A stretch of 64,000 nt of DNA, taken from positions 1-64,000 of the forward strand of contig NZ_JALHPR010000020.1 in NCBI RefSeq assembly GCF_022842375.1, given 5' to 3'. The notes under the pieces were generated by a model. The model saw only the letters and a program-made list of their open reading frames with translations. It ran no database searches and was not told the DNA's origin. This document shows positions 36,096 to 44,265 of this stretch, piece by piece. The stretch is from Elioraea sp. Lineage in GTDB: Bacteria; Pseudomonadota; Alphaproteobacteria; Acetobacterales; Acetobacteraceae. The first letter of the stretch is position 1. Each line of letters starts with the position of its first letter. Position numbers and translations under genes: made by a program.

Positions 36096-36886
36096 GTGAA
36101 ACGCACCTGAACGGTCCCGAGTCCGGCGAAGCTCACCTCCACCGTTCCGGGTCCCGCAAGCCAGGCGGGCGGGGTGACGGAGCCGCACAGCACCACCTGC
36201 CCGGCCTGGAGCCCGCCGAAGGCCCGCGCCGCACCCGAGGCCGCCAGCCAGCAGAGAACGGCGATCGGGTCACCCAGCAGGTCGGCTCCCTTGCCCTCGC
36301 CGAACAGCGAGCCGTCGATCCGCATCCCGCCCGCGATCTCGCGGAGCGCGCCGTTCGCAAGCGCCGCTGCCTCGAACGGCGTCTCCGGCCCCAGCACGGC
36401 GGCACCGTGGAAGAACTGGTCGGCGATCAGCGTGTTGACGCCGACGGCCTTCATGTCGGTGTACCGGTTCTCGACGATCTCGATGGCCGGCAGAACCGCT
36501 GCGACCGCTGCTGCTGCCGCCTCGCGCGTGGGCGCCTCGCCGGTGAACGGAATGTCTGCGCCGAGGCGGAGTGCGATCTCGCACTCGGTTCCGGGCGCGA
36601 TCCAGTCGGCGAACGGGGTGGCGAATCCGCTGGGCTTCAGCCCGTCCGCCGTCATGAACCCCGCGGCGGGGGCGGTGACGCCGAGATAGGCGCGCATCGT
36701 CTCGGCCGTCGCGCCAACCTTGAAGCCCGCGGGCGGCAGCGCCCCGGCGGCGTCGGCGAGAGCGACCTGCACGGCATAGGCGGCGGCCTCCGTCGCCGGG
36801 GCGATCGCCGCGGGCAGGGGGGCGACCTTGCGACGGCTGGTCCAGGCGGCCCTGAGAAGCTGGGCCGCCTCGCGCGGATCGCTCAT
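36092..36886 (-). CDS. MhpD-type hydratase / fumarylacetoacetase-superfamily protein
   Basis: 264 residues. The 2-keto-4-pentenoate hydratase pattern is seen in AGFKVGATAETMRAYLGV, GTECEIALRLG, PAIEIVENRYTD and LCGSVTPPAWL. Family members add water to 2-oxo-4-enoates in aromatic meta-cleavage or decarboxylate oxaloacetate-type acids. No meta-cleavage genes are adjacent. It overlaps rlmB upstream and the LOG gene downstream by 4 bp each. Confidence 0.82.
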   Translation of the reverse strand: MSDPREAAQLLRAAWTSRRKVAPLPAAIAPATEAAAYAVQVALADAAGALPPAGFKVGATAETMRAYLGVTAPAAGFMTADGLKPSGFATPFADWIAPGTECEIALRLGADIPFTGEAPTREAAAAAVAAVLPAIEIVENRYTDMKAVGVNTLIADQFFHGAAVLGPETPFEAAALANGALREIAGGMRIDGSLFGEGKGADLLGDPIAVLCWLAASGAARAFGGLQAGQVVLCGSVTPPAWLAGPGTVEVSFAGLGTVQVRFT

Positions 36887-37683
36887 CCGTTGTTGCCTTT
36901 CTCCAGGGCCTCGGCCCGCACGGCGTAGAGTGCCACGGCAGCAGCGACAGAGACGTTCAGGCTCTCGATCGCGCCGGTCTGCGGCAGGCGGACCAGCACG
37001 TCGCAGGCCTCGCGCGTCAGCCGCCGCATGCCCTCGTCCTCCGCGCCCAGCACGAGCGCGAGGCGACGGTCCCCGAGCTTCGCGCCGGCCAGCGTGGTGG
37101 GTGCCTCGCCGTCGAGCCCGACGACCCAGAGGCCGGCTGCCTTCAGCGCCTCCAGCGTGCGGGCGAGGTTGACGGCGCGTAAGAGCGGCACGCGCTCGAG
37201 CGCACCCGCGGCGGCGCGTGCCATCGCCCCGCCCTCGCCAGGCGCGTTGCGGTCCTGCACCACCACGGCGGCGGCGCCGAACGCGGCGGCGGAACGGAGG
37301 ATGGCGCCGACGTTGCGCGGGTCCGTCACCTGGTCGAGCACCAGCACGGGGCCGTCGGAGGCCGCGAGCGCATCGGCCATCGGCGGGATGTCGAGCGGTT
37401 CCGCGAGAAGGGCGAGGCCCTGGTGCACCGAGCCTGGCGGCAGCAGCGCGCCGATCATCTGCGCCTCGACCCGCTCGGGCTCCTGCGGCCAGGGCTGCGG
37501 TGCCGCGGCGGCCAGCGCGGCGAGCGCCTCGGCGGTCGCGAGGAAGCGTCGGATGCGGCGCGCAGGGTTGGCCAGTGCGGCGGCGACGGGGTGGAGCCCG
37601 TGCATCCAGTAGGCGCCCTCCGGCTCGGCCGCGCGGCCGCGCTCATGGTGCCGGCCCCTGTTGTGTCCCCGCCCTTGTCTCAT
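36883..37683 (-). CDS. rlmB: 23S rRNA (guanosine-2'-O)-methyltransferase RlmB-like (SpoU family)
   Basis: 266 residues. After a basic start come the substrate-binding domain (YWMHGLHPVAAAL) and the SPOUT knot: motif 1 DQVTDPRNVGAILRSAAAFG, motif 2 LALVLGAEDEGMRRLT and motif 3 LPQTGAIESLNVSVAAAVALY. It methylates a 23S rRNA guanosine near the peptidyl-transferase centre in E. coli. The stop overlaps the hydratase start. Confidence 0.92.
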   Translation of the reverse strand: MRQGRGHNRGRHHERGRAAEPEGAYWMHGLHPVAAALANPARRIRRFLATAEALAALAAAAPQPWPQEPERVEAQMIGALLPPGSVHQGLALLAEPLDIPPMADALAASDGPVLVLDQVTDPRNVGAILRSAAAFGAAAVVVQDRNAPGEGGAMARAAAGALERVPLLRAVNLARTLEALKAAGLWVVGLDGEAPTTLAGAKLGDRRLALVLGAEDEGMRRLTREACDVLVRLPQTGAIESLNVSVAAAVALYAVRAEALEKGNNG

Positions 37684-37848
37684 GCGGCTTGTCTCATGTG
37701 TCTTGTCTCATGCTCCCAGCATGGGGCCAGTTGCGTGGCGGCGCCAGTTGCTCCTGGATGATCGTGGCGCGCGTTGACAGCGGGGCGGAAATGCCCCATT
37801 TCGCCGCCCTGCCTGATGGCGGCCTCTGGCCGCCCGCGCGCGGGGCCT

Positions 37849-37934
37849 GGAGGGGTGCCCGAGTGGTTAAAGGGGACGGACTGTAAATCCGTTGGCGCAC
37901 GCCTACGTTGGTTCAAATCCAACCCCCTCCACCA
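37849..37934 (+). tRNA. tRNA-Tyr (GTA)
   Basis: Acceptor GGAGGGG pairs with CCCCTCC. The anticodon loop CTGTAAA gives GTA, the variable arm is long (class II), and the T loop is GTTCAAATC. CCA is encoded at the 3' end. It is followed after 41 bp by tRNA-Gly. Confidence 0.97.
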
Positions 37935-37975
37935 TCCCGCTTCGCGTATGATGTGCTCCGCCGTGTTGCTCCGGC

Positions 37976-38049
37976 GCGGGTGTAGCTCAATGGTAGAGCC
38001 CCAGCCTTCCAAGCTGGTTACGCGGGTTCGATTCCCGCCACCCGCTCCA
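37976..38049 (+). tRNA. tRNA-Gly (TCC)
   Basis: Acceptor GCGGGTG pairs with CACCCGC. The anticodon loop CTTCCAA between CCAGC and GCTGG gives TCC, the T loop is GTTCGATTC and CCA is encoded. Its 3' 53 bp recur in degenerate form at 44202-44254. Confidence 0.97.
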
Positions 38050-38180
38050 GGGCGGCCGAAGCCCCCTCGTCACCGCTCATCTCACCCGCCGCGCATCGTG
38101 CGTGAGGGCCTGGCCTCCAGCCGGGTGCCGCCTGCCTCGCACACGCGGGGCAGCCGACAGGCCCGGCCAGGAGTGGTGCA

Positions 38181-38837
38181 TCAGGGGCGGATGATGCGCT
38201 GGTAGTCCCCGCTCGTCCGCAGCGTCACCGTCACGTCGCGGCCCGATCGGTTGCGCCAGAACCAGCCATGCGTGCCGTCGAAGGCAGCGGTGAACGCGCC
38301 CTGCTCGCCCTGGCTGCCGCGGCCGCTGCGATAGCTGTGGGAGAAATTGCGCGGCGCGTTCGGCGGCTCGCCATGCAGGTCGAAATTGACCGGCCCGTTC
38401 GCCGACCACGTGTAGGTTGCGCGTGCCCCCTGGCGCATCTCGAGCTTCACCTCGAGCCCTTGGCTGGGCTTGAGCGTGATCGTCGTCTCGTCGCTGTGCG
38501 CAGTGGGGGCTGGCTGCGCCGAAGCGGTGCCGATGAACAGGCGCGCAAGCACGGCCGCTGCCCCCGGCAGGGCGGAGCGCTGTTCCGGCTGCCCGGCCGG
38601 CGCGACAGCGGGTGCGGCGTGATCGGCCTCCGCCTCCTCGGCGAGTTGGCGCTTGATCTCGCCCATCTCCGTCAGGCCGATGGTGCGGCCGATCCCGGTC
38701 GGGTCGATGCCGTATTCGGCAGGCAGCACGACAGTGACGAGGATGACGGCCGCGGCAACGATGGCGATCGCCGTGGAGCGCAGGAGCTGCTTCGTGGTGG
38801 GCAGCTCGGCGCGGGTCGGAAGGTCGTGGTTGTACAT
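38181..38837 (-). CDS. Transmembrane anchor protein linked to HupE
   Basis: 218 residues. One N-terminal TM helix (AIAIVAAAVILVTVVLP), an Ala/Glu-rich spacer (about 60-110), then a periplasmic beta-rich domain (TITLKPSQGLEVKLEMRQGARATYTWS to the end). Small membrane-anchored proteins of this kind commonly sit next to HupE/UreJ-type genes; no activity is known. It lies 12 bp downstream of hupE. Confidence 0.7.
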   Translation of the reverse strand: MYNHDLPTRAELPTTKQLLRSTAIAIVAAAVILVTVVLPAEYGIDPTGIGRTIGLTEMGEIKRQLAEEAEADHAAPAVAPAGQPEQRSALPGAAAVLARLFIGTASAQPAPTAHSDETTITLKPSQGLEVKLEMRQGARATYTWSANGPVNFDLHGEPPNAPRNFSHSYRSGRGSQGEQGAFTAAFDGTHGWFWRNRSGRDVTVTLRTSGDYQRIIRP

Positions 38838-38849
38838 GGCGCATGCTCC

Positions 38850-39572
38850 TCAGGAGACGAACCAGCCGGTGAGCTGATAGCCGATCAGCACGAACCCGGC
38901 CGACATCATGACGACGTTTGCGGTGTAGGCATGGCGCAGGAAGCCCGGGCTGCGGCGCCAGAAGCCCATGACGATCAGGATCGCGGCGAGCGCGAGCAGT
39001 TGCCCGATCTCGACGCCGACGTTGAAGGCCAGCAGGTTCGGCAGCAGCCCGTCCGGCGAGATGTCGTAGTCGAGGATCTTCGACGACAGGCCGAAACCGT
39101 GGCAGAGGCCGAAGACGAACGTCGCCGCCTTGGTGTCTGGCTGCACGCCGAACCAGCGCTGGTAGGCGCCAAGGTTGTCGAGCGCCTTGTAGACGACCGA
39201 GAACCCGATGATGGCATCGATGATGTAGCTGTTGATGCCGATGCCGAAATAGACGCCGGCAAGCATCGTCACGGAATGGCCGAGCGCGAACAGGCTCACA
39301 TGGATCGCGATGTCCTTCAGCCGGTAGAGGAAGAAGATCACGCCGAACAGGAACAGGATGTGGTCATAGCCGGTGACCATGTGCTTGGCGCCGAGATAGA
39401 CGAAGGGGATCAGGTGGATGCCCGTGATCTCCTGGATGTAGCCCTTGTCGCCCTCGGCCACGGCGTGGGCGAAGGCAATGGTGGTCGTCATGGGAAGGCA
39501 GAGGCACAGCGCAGAGGCGGGGCGCCACGGCGTGCGCGGCAGGAGGCGTGCTCCTGGCAGGATCGGGGTCAT
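38850..39572 (-). CDS. HupE/UreJ-family membrane protein
   Basis: 240 residues. After a possible signal sequence come about six TM segments with HupE/UreJ hallmarks GYDHILFLFGVIFFL, ALGHSVTMLAGV and GLCHGFGLSS, whose His and Asp line a metal path. Family members take up nickel or cobalt in some species. No urease or hydrogenase genes are nearby, but a cobalt-type nitrile hydratase lies 14 kb away. It follows a His-rich protein gene and precedes the membrane anchor gene. Confidence 0.82.
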   Translation of the reverse strand: MTPILPGARLLPRTPWRPASALCLCLPMTTTIAFAHAVAEGDKGYIQEITGIHLIPFVYLGAKHMVTGYDHILFLFGVIFFLYRLKDIAIHVSLFALGHSVTMLAGVYFGIGINSYIIDAIIGFSVVYKALDNLGAYQRWFGVQPDTKAATFVFGLCHGFGLSSKILDYDISPDGLLPNLLAFNVGVEIGQLLALAAILIVMGFWRRSPGFLRHAYTANVVMMSAGFVLIGYQLTGWFVS

Positions 39573-39641
39573 GAGAGATCCGATTGAACGGTGTGGGGTG
39601 ACATCAGCACGCGCCGGCCCTGCGCGCGATGGACCGGCGCT

Positions 39642-40034
39642 CTATCCGCGCCGGCGGGGCGGACGCTCCAGCCCGCCCTCCACTCCAGGCGGCAGCCCTT
39701 CGCCGGCTGCGTGCAATGGCGGCGCCCGTGCCGGCTGGCGAGCCGGCGCTGCTGCTGCCGTCATCACCGCGTCGTGCAGATGATCGAGCGGGCCATGATC
39801 GTGGCTGCGCGGCCCGTCGCCGAATGGCCCGGCATCGGCAACGTCGTCATGGTCGTGGCGATGGCCAAGGTCATGGCCGTGCGCGTGGGGTGCGGCATGA
39901 CCGATGAGGAGGGTGCCGATGGCAGCGACCGGGCCTGCCATCGTGCCGTTCCAGCTCGGCCCGGCCGCGCTGAGCGCGATCCAGGCGGCCAGGGCCAGCC
40001 TTGCGAGGACACCGATCCGCGACCTGCGGTGCAA
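39642..40034 (-). CDS. Histidine-rich secreted or membrane-associated small protein
   Basis: About 130 residues if read from a TTG at 40034, which has GGGGAA eight bases upstream; no in-frame ATG gives a full signal region. A hydrophobic N-terminal helix (IGVLARLALAAWIALSAAG) and a second (VAAIGTLLIGHAA) are followed by a metal-binding-like stretch (HAHGHDLGHRHDHDD, then SHDHGPLDHLHDA) and a Pro/Arg-rich tail. It precedes the HupE gene by 69 bp, so metal delivery or buffering is plausible. The start is uncertain. Confidence 0.5.
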   Translation of the reverse strand: MHRRSRIGVLARLALAAWIALSAAGPSWNGTMAGPVAAIGTLLIGHAAPHAHGHDLGHRHDHDDVADAGPFGDGPRSHDHGPLDHLHDAVMTAAAAPARQPARAPPLHAAGEGLPPGVEGGLERPPRRRG

Positions 40035-40259
40035 ACGCCGATTCCCCTGGATTTCCGCAGCCAGCGCCCCTGGCCGCGTCGACGCGATACCACTGTGGGA
40101 GTATCCATGCCAGGGGAGAAGGATCAGATCATGAGAGCGCGGCACATCAACGCCTTCCACCCGGAGAACCCGCGGAACCTTGCCGGGGAGGCTGCGATCT
40201 GCGGGGCCGATCGTGCCAGGAACTCCTGCGACCCGGCGACCTGAGGCCCGACCTTTCGC

Positions 40260-40697
40260 GTGCTTGATATCGCAACCCTCGGCGGATTGTTCCTCGCGGC
40301 CTTCGTCGCGGCCACGCTGCTGCCGATGGGCTCGGAAGCGGCGCTCGTCGGGCTGCTGCTCGCCGAGGCGCATGCCGCCTGGGTGCTGATCGCGGTCGCG
40401 AGCATCGGCAACGTTGCAGGCTCCGCCGTGAACTGGGGGCTCGGCCGGTCGATCGAACGCTTCCGCGACCGGCGCTGGTTCCCCGCCGATGCCGCCTCGC
40501 TCGACCGCGCGCAGGCCTGGTACCGGCGCTGGGGCCGCTGGTCGCTGCTGCTGAGCTGGGTGCCGGTGATCGGCGATCCGCTGACGGTGATCGCCGGGGT
40601 GATGCGCGAGGCCTTCGTGCCGTTCCTGCTCGTGGTCGCCATCGCCAAGGTGGGCCGCTACCTGGTCGTGGCGGGGATCACGCTCGGCTGGTCGTGA
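40260..40697 (+). CDS. yqaA: YqaA-family (VTT/DedA-like) membrane protein, copy 1
   Basis: 145 residues from a GTG at 40260, aligned with the ATG of copy 2. Four hydrophobic segments and the family motifs LLPMGSEAAL, GNVAGSAVNWGLGRSIERF and SWVPVIGDPLTVIAGVMRE. Copy 2 at 44266 shares about 88% of residues, and a C-terminal fragment lies at 41534. VTT-domain proteins are linked to lipid scrambling and envelope integrity; YqaA itself is uncharacterised. Confidence 0.85.
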   Translation: MLDIATLGGLFLAAFVAATLLPMGSEAALVGLLLAEAHAAWVLIAVASIGNVAGSAVNWGLGRSIERFRDRRWFPADAASLDRAQAWYRRWGRWSLLLSWVPVIGDPLTVIAGVMREAFVPFLLVVAIAKVGRYLVVAGITLGWS

Positions 40698-40832
40698 GCG
40701 CTGGGCTGCGCGGTGCGGGGCGGCCCACCCTGTCGGAAAACGTGACATCGCCGATGCCCGGCGCAGCATAACGATGCCGGATCAACACGTTGCGTAAGTG
40801 GTACATTTCTTGCAACTTTGGTTTGCGCCGGT

Positions 40833-40848
40833 CACACGGCTGCGTGTG
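40833..40848. promoter_or_regulatory. Palindrome upstream of the lipocalin-like gene
   Basis: CACACG-GCTG-CGTGTG, about 90 bp before the ATG at 40936, in an otherwise featureless 238-bp gap. It could be an operator or mRNA hairpin. Confidence 0.3.
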
Positions 40849-40935
40849 CCGTGACGCGTCCGGCCCGAATGCGATGACGTCGGTCACGGAAAGCCGCTTC
40901 GGCGCCCGGGGCGGTGTGGTGGAAAGGAGTGTTTC

Positions 40936-41472
40936 ATGCTTCGTCGGATCGGCTTGACGCTTCCTTTGGCAACGCTGCTGGCCTTCTCGTGCCTGCCCGG
41001 CCGGCCCGCTGCGGCCCAGGCTCCTGCACCCCAGGGGCCTGCAATTGCGGATGGGATCGTCGGCGTGTGGGCGCTCGTGTCGGTCACGAGCGAACGGGAG
41101 GGTTCAAGGGCCCAGCCGTTCGGCCCGAACCCGAAAGGCATCCTGATCTTTACCCGCGACGGGCATTTCAGCCTCTACCAATCTCGGGCGGAGCTTCCCC
41201 GGCTGGCCGCGAATGACCGCGCGCGCGCGACCCCCGATGAGGCGATGACGATCGTCAAGGACTCCATCGCCTATTACGGCACCTATACTGTTGACGAGGC
41301 GGCCAGATCACTCTCGGTGACGCTCGCGGCGAGCACCTATGCGAATCTGCTCGGGCCCGCGCAACGGCGGATCGTCACCGTGCTGAGCGCGACCGATCTC
41401 GAGTTCAGCAACACAAGGACGCCGAACGGCATGACCCTCCACACCGTCTGGCGGCGAGCCCCGCCGCGTTAG
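40936..41472 (+). CDS. Exported lipocalin-like domain protein
   Basis: 178 residues. A signal peptide (RRIGLTLPLATLLAFSCLPG; the Cys is not in a clear lipobox) is followed by the lipocalin-like opening GVWALVSVTSER. The FTRDGHFSLYQS strand and the YYGTYTVDEAARSLSVTL barrel strands follow. The family (Pfam lipocalin_5-like) is usually found as small exported proteins of unknown ligand. AAGGAG precedes the ATG. Confidence 0.75.
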   Translation: MLRRIGLTLPLATLLAFSCLPGRPAAAQAPAPQGPAIADGIVGVWALVSVTSEREGSRAQPFGPNPKGILIFTRDGHFSLYQSRAELPRLAANDRARATPDEAMTIVKDSIAYYGTYTVDEAARSLSVTLAASTYANLLGPAQRRIVTVLSATDLEFSNTRTPNGMTLHTVWRRAPPR

Positions 41473-41533
41473 CGGGGCTTTGGGGGAAAACCCTGGCGCG
41501 CGCAGGTCGGGTCACCGGCGCTCCCGCCGCTGG

Positions 41534-41689
41534 AAGTCGTTGCTGAGCTGGGTGCCGGTGATCGGGGACCAGCTGACGGTGATCGCCGCCGTGATGCGCG
41601 AGCGGTTCGTGCCATTCCTGCTCGTGGTCGCCGCCGCGAAGGTGGGACGCTACATCGTGGTGGCGGGGATCACGCTGGGGTGGTCGTGA
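41534..41689 (+). pseudogene. YqaA C-terminal fragment
   Basis: The frame reads SLLSWVPVIGDQLTVIAAVM and continues to the YqaA C terminus (GITLGWS) and a TGA. This matches the last 50 or so residues of the full copies at 40260 and 44266. Nothing of the first 95 residues is present, so it is a truncated duplicate. Confidence 0.85.
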
Positions 41690-41753
41690 CCCACGCTGCG
41701 AGCCCCGGTTCCCCGCCAGGTGCGCGACGGCGCGGCCCGGCCTGGCCACGCCC

Positions 41754-42425
41754 CTACGGCATGGTGGCGGGCTGGGAGAACGGTTTCGTCGCATCCACCA
41801 CGAACATCACCAGCGAGAGGAGGTCTGTCGCGCCGGTGCTCGACACCTGCATCGGTACATCGGCGCCATGGCCTGCGATGACCTCCCCTTGGCGCACGCG
41901 CATGACCCCGTGGGGCGTTCGCTGGCTCGTCTCCCCCGCGATGACGTAGAACGCCTCCGACCCCGGATGCGTGTGCACGGGCGTGACGCTGCCGGGCTGC
42001 CCTGTCGCCTGATTGATGCGCAGGAGGTAGCGAGGGGCGGCAAACTCGGGAACGGGGCCGACCTCGGCGATCTTCGTTGCCCCCTGTGAACCACCCCCTG
42101 GGGGCCCGAGGGTGCACAGCCAGAACCTGTCCACTGCCGCGAGGGCCAACCCCGTCGGGCCCTCTGCAGCGCGGGCCTCGCTCAACGACGCGAAGGTCTC
42201 GATCCGCCAAACAAGAGGCCCCACGGGCAGTCGCTCGATGCGTTTCTCCGCGAGTGGCCTGATAACCAGGGCCGGCGCATCCTGCGCCAGCGTCGGCACG
42301 GGCGAGAAGGCCTGCGCAAACCCGACGGCTGCAGCGCCGGCCGCGATCCCGATCGCGCGACGCCGTGTGGGTGCAGCGCGGCTTTCCCCGGGATCCGGTG
42401 TCGCTGCACTGGTCTTCGCTGTCAT
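41754..42425 (-). CDS. Exported cupin-domain protein
   Basis: 223 residues. The export signal has three Arg (TRRRAIGIAAGAAAVGFAQAF), possibly Tat. The C-terminal cupin has VTPVHTHPGSEAFYVIAGE (motif 1 with two His and a Glu) and GEVIAGHGADVP (motif 2). Such small cupins bind a metal and act as isomerases, dioxygenases or sensors; the substrate is unknown. It is convergent with the YqaA fragment and divergent from the AraC-TPR gene. Confidence 0.8.
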   Translation of the reverse strand: MTAKTSAATPDPGESRAAPTRRRAIGIAAGAAAVGFAQAFSPVPTLAQDAPALVIRPLAEKRIERLPVGPLVWRIETFASLSEARAAEGPTGLALAAVDRFWLCTLGPPGGGSQGATKIAEVGPVPEFAAPRYLLRINQATGQPGSVTPVHTHPGSEAFYVIAGETSQRTPHGVMRVRQGEVIAGHGADVPMQVSSTGATDLLSLVMFVVDATKPFSQPATMP

Positions 42426-42554
42426 GGCTTGTTTCCCGTCCTCGTTTCGCTGGGTCCGACTGCGCTATGATGATGGGCGGGACGCGGAAGGTTCTGTCCG
42501 TTGCGCGCCACGCTGTCCGCAACCCGCCAGCCGTCGCTCCTCCGGAGGTCGCCC

Positions 42555-44126
42555 ATGAAGCGATCCAGGTCCGCGATTCTGAACGGTCCCGGCCGCGTGG
42601 CTGCCTGCGCCCTTTTCCTGTCCATCCCCCCGGCGGCAGAGGGCTTCGGTGGCTGCGTGCGGCGGGCGATGCTGGCGGCCTCCGCCGTGCTGGAGCGCGA
42701 TCCGGCCGCGATCCCCAGCCTCGCCGAACTGGCGGCCGCGGCAGGCGTATCGCCGCGCACGCTGCAGCGCGCGTTCGCGCACGTGCTGGGGCTTTCGCCG
42801 GGAGCGGCGCTGCGGCAACTGCGGTTGGCTGCGGCGCGACAGACGCTGCGCAACGGTGCAGCGCGCTCGGTGGTCGCGGCTGCGCAGCACCACGGTTTCG
42901 AGCATCCGGGGCGCTTTGCCATCTCCTACGCGCGGACTTTCGGCGAGGCGCCGTCCGCCACGTTGCGCGCTGCCCGCGGAGGCGGGTTGCCGGCGGTCGC
43001 ACCGCCCCACCGTGCGCCGGTCATGCTGCGGGCGCTCATGCCGGACTCGGCGGCGGATCGTGCAGGGGCGCGCCGGGCCACCGAGGACCTCCAGATCGCG
43101 ATTGGCCGGGCCCCCGGCCTCGCGCTGCTCGACCCAGAGAGCGCCACCGGCAGCCCTTGGGGGCTGCTGCGCCTGGACGGAAGCGTCGCGGCAGGGTCCG
43201 TCGTCATCTCCGTCGTCAGGCCCGCTTCAGGAACGGTGCTGGGAACGATCCGCGAGCCACTGCGCAGGCGTGCCGGCATTGCCTGGGCGGACCGTGCGAT
43301 CGGCACCATGCGGGCGCTCGTGGCCGCCGAGCAGGCAGAGCGTGCGCGGCGCACCCCGCCGCGACGCGCCGATGTCGAGGCACTCGTTGCCCGTGCGCTG
43401 CCCGCCGCTCTCTCGCAGGAGCCAGACCTTGTCGGCGTCGCGCTTGAGCTCGTCAGTGAGGCGCTTGAGCGCGATCCTGCCCATCCGCGTGCCCTTGCCC
43501 TAGCGGGGTGGGCGCGTGCGATCGGCGCCAACCACGCCTTCACCCTCGACCCCGAGGGCGAGCGCGGCCGTGCGCGCGACGAGTGCGGGCGGGCACTGGC
43601 GCTCGCCCCGGACGATCCGGAGGTGCTGACGCTCTCTGCCGGCATCCTCTCGCTCACCGGCAGCCTCGATGCCGCGGAAGGGCTCGTGAAGCGCAGCCTC
43701 GGCATCGATCCCTGCCAGCCGGAGGCGCTACGGCGCCTCGGCTTCATCTGCAACTTCCGCGGCGATGGCCGCCGCGGCGCAGAGGCGTTCCGGCGGGCCT
43801 TCCGCCTCTTTCCTGGTGGCGGCGACGGTGCGATGTCGCTCATCGGGCTCGGCGTCGCGCATTTCATCCAGGGCGACTACGGGCGCGCCGCGAGGAGCCT
43901 TGCCTCCGCGCTGGAGCGACAGCCGGCGCGCGCCTGGCCGCACCGGTTCCTTGCCGCGGCCGCGATGCATCTCGGCGCCGAGCAGGAGGCCCGGCGCTCG
44001 CTCACAGCACTGCGCCGTGCGTTTCCCGACCTGACGGTCGAGCTCTGTGCCCGCTCGGGCGTGCTGCATCCGGAGGCCAAGGCCAGGATGCTCGACGGCC
44101 TCATCAGGAGCGGGCTGCCCCGCTGA
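42555..44126 (+). CDS. AraC-type HTH protein with C-terminal TPR domain
   Basis: 523 residues from the ATG at 42555, with GGAGG six bases upstream. An AraC-type helix-turn-helix lies at about 40-145 (SLAELAAAAGVSPRTLQRAFAHVLG, then the second helix pair ending FGEAPSATLR). A middle domain of about 150 residues and at least five TPR-like repeats follow (GRALALAPDDPEVLTLSAG, KRSLGIDPCQPEALRRLGF and others). The layout recalls CadC/HilA-like regulators with TPR sensor halves. It is divergent from the cupin gene, a likely target. Confidence 0.75.
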   Translation: MKRSRSAILNGPGRVAACALFLSIPPAAEGFGGCVRRAMLAASAVLERDPAAIPSLAELAAAAGVSPRTLQRAFAHVLGLSPGAALRQLRLAAARQTLRNGAARSVVAAAQHHGFEHPGRFAISYARTFGEAPSATLRAARGGGLPAVAPPHRAPVMLRALMPDSAADRAGARRATEDLQIAIGRAPGLALLDPESATGSPWGLLRLDGSVAAGSVVISVVRPASGTVLGTIREPLRRRAGIAWADRAIGTMRALVAAEQAERARRTPPRRADVEALVARALPAALSQEPDLVGVALELVSEALERDPAHPRALALAGWARAIGANHAFTLDPEGERGRARDECGRALALAPDDPEVLTLSAGILSLTGSLDAAEGLVKRSLGIDPCQPEALRRLGFICNFRGDGRRGAEAFRRAFRLFPGGGDGAMSLIGLGVAHFIQGDYGRAARSLASALERQPARAWPHRFLAAAAMHLGAEQEARRSLTALRRAFPDLTVELCARSGVLHPEAKARMLDGLIRSGLPR

Positions 44127-44201
44127 GGCCGGCGCGCGACCGCCGCCCCCCTTGCCGGACGAGGGCATAACGGCCCACTTGGCGCGCGCCTAATTTGGTT
44201 C

Positions 44202-44254
44202 AGCCCCAGCCTTCCGAGCTGGTTACGCGGGTTCGATTGCTTCCACCCGCTCCA
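44202..44254 (+). repeat. Degenerate 53-bp copy of the tRNA-Gly 3' portion
   Basis: Matches tRNA-Gly positions 37997-38049 at 49 of 53 bases without gaps. The four changes hit the anticodon loop and T stem, and the 5' half is missing, so it is not a working tRNA. It lies 11 bp before YqaA copy 2. Partial tRNA copies of this kind often mark ends of integrated or duplicated DNA. Confidence 0.88.
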
Positions 44255-44265
44255 GGGACCCGCGC

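Noticed and set aside
40131-40244. 37-codon plus-strand reading frame starting MRARHINAFHPENPRNLAGE with a G-rich upstream site
   Set aside because: Short, no recognised family, and overlaps the leader of a divergent gene. Only conservation in relatives could support it.
40035-40259. Cobalamin or nickel riboswitch ahead of the HupE cluster
   Set aside because: I looked for a B12 box and the conserved helix motifs on the minus strand and found none.
44202-44254. A second functional tRNA-Gly
   Set aside because: The 5' half and D arm are absent, and the anticodon loop and T stem are altered.
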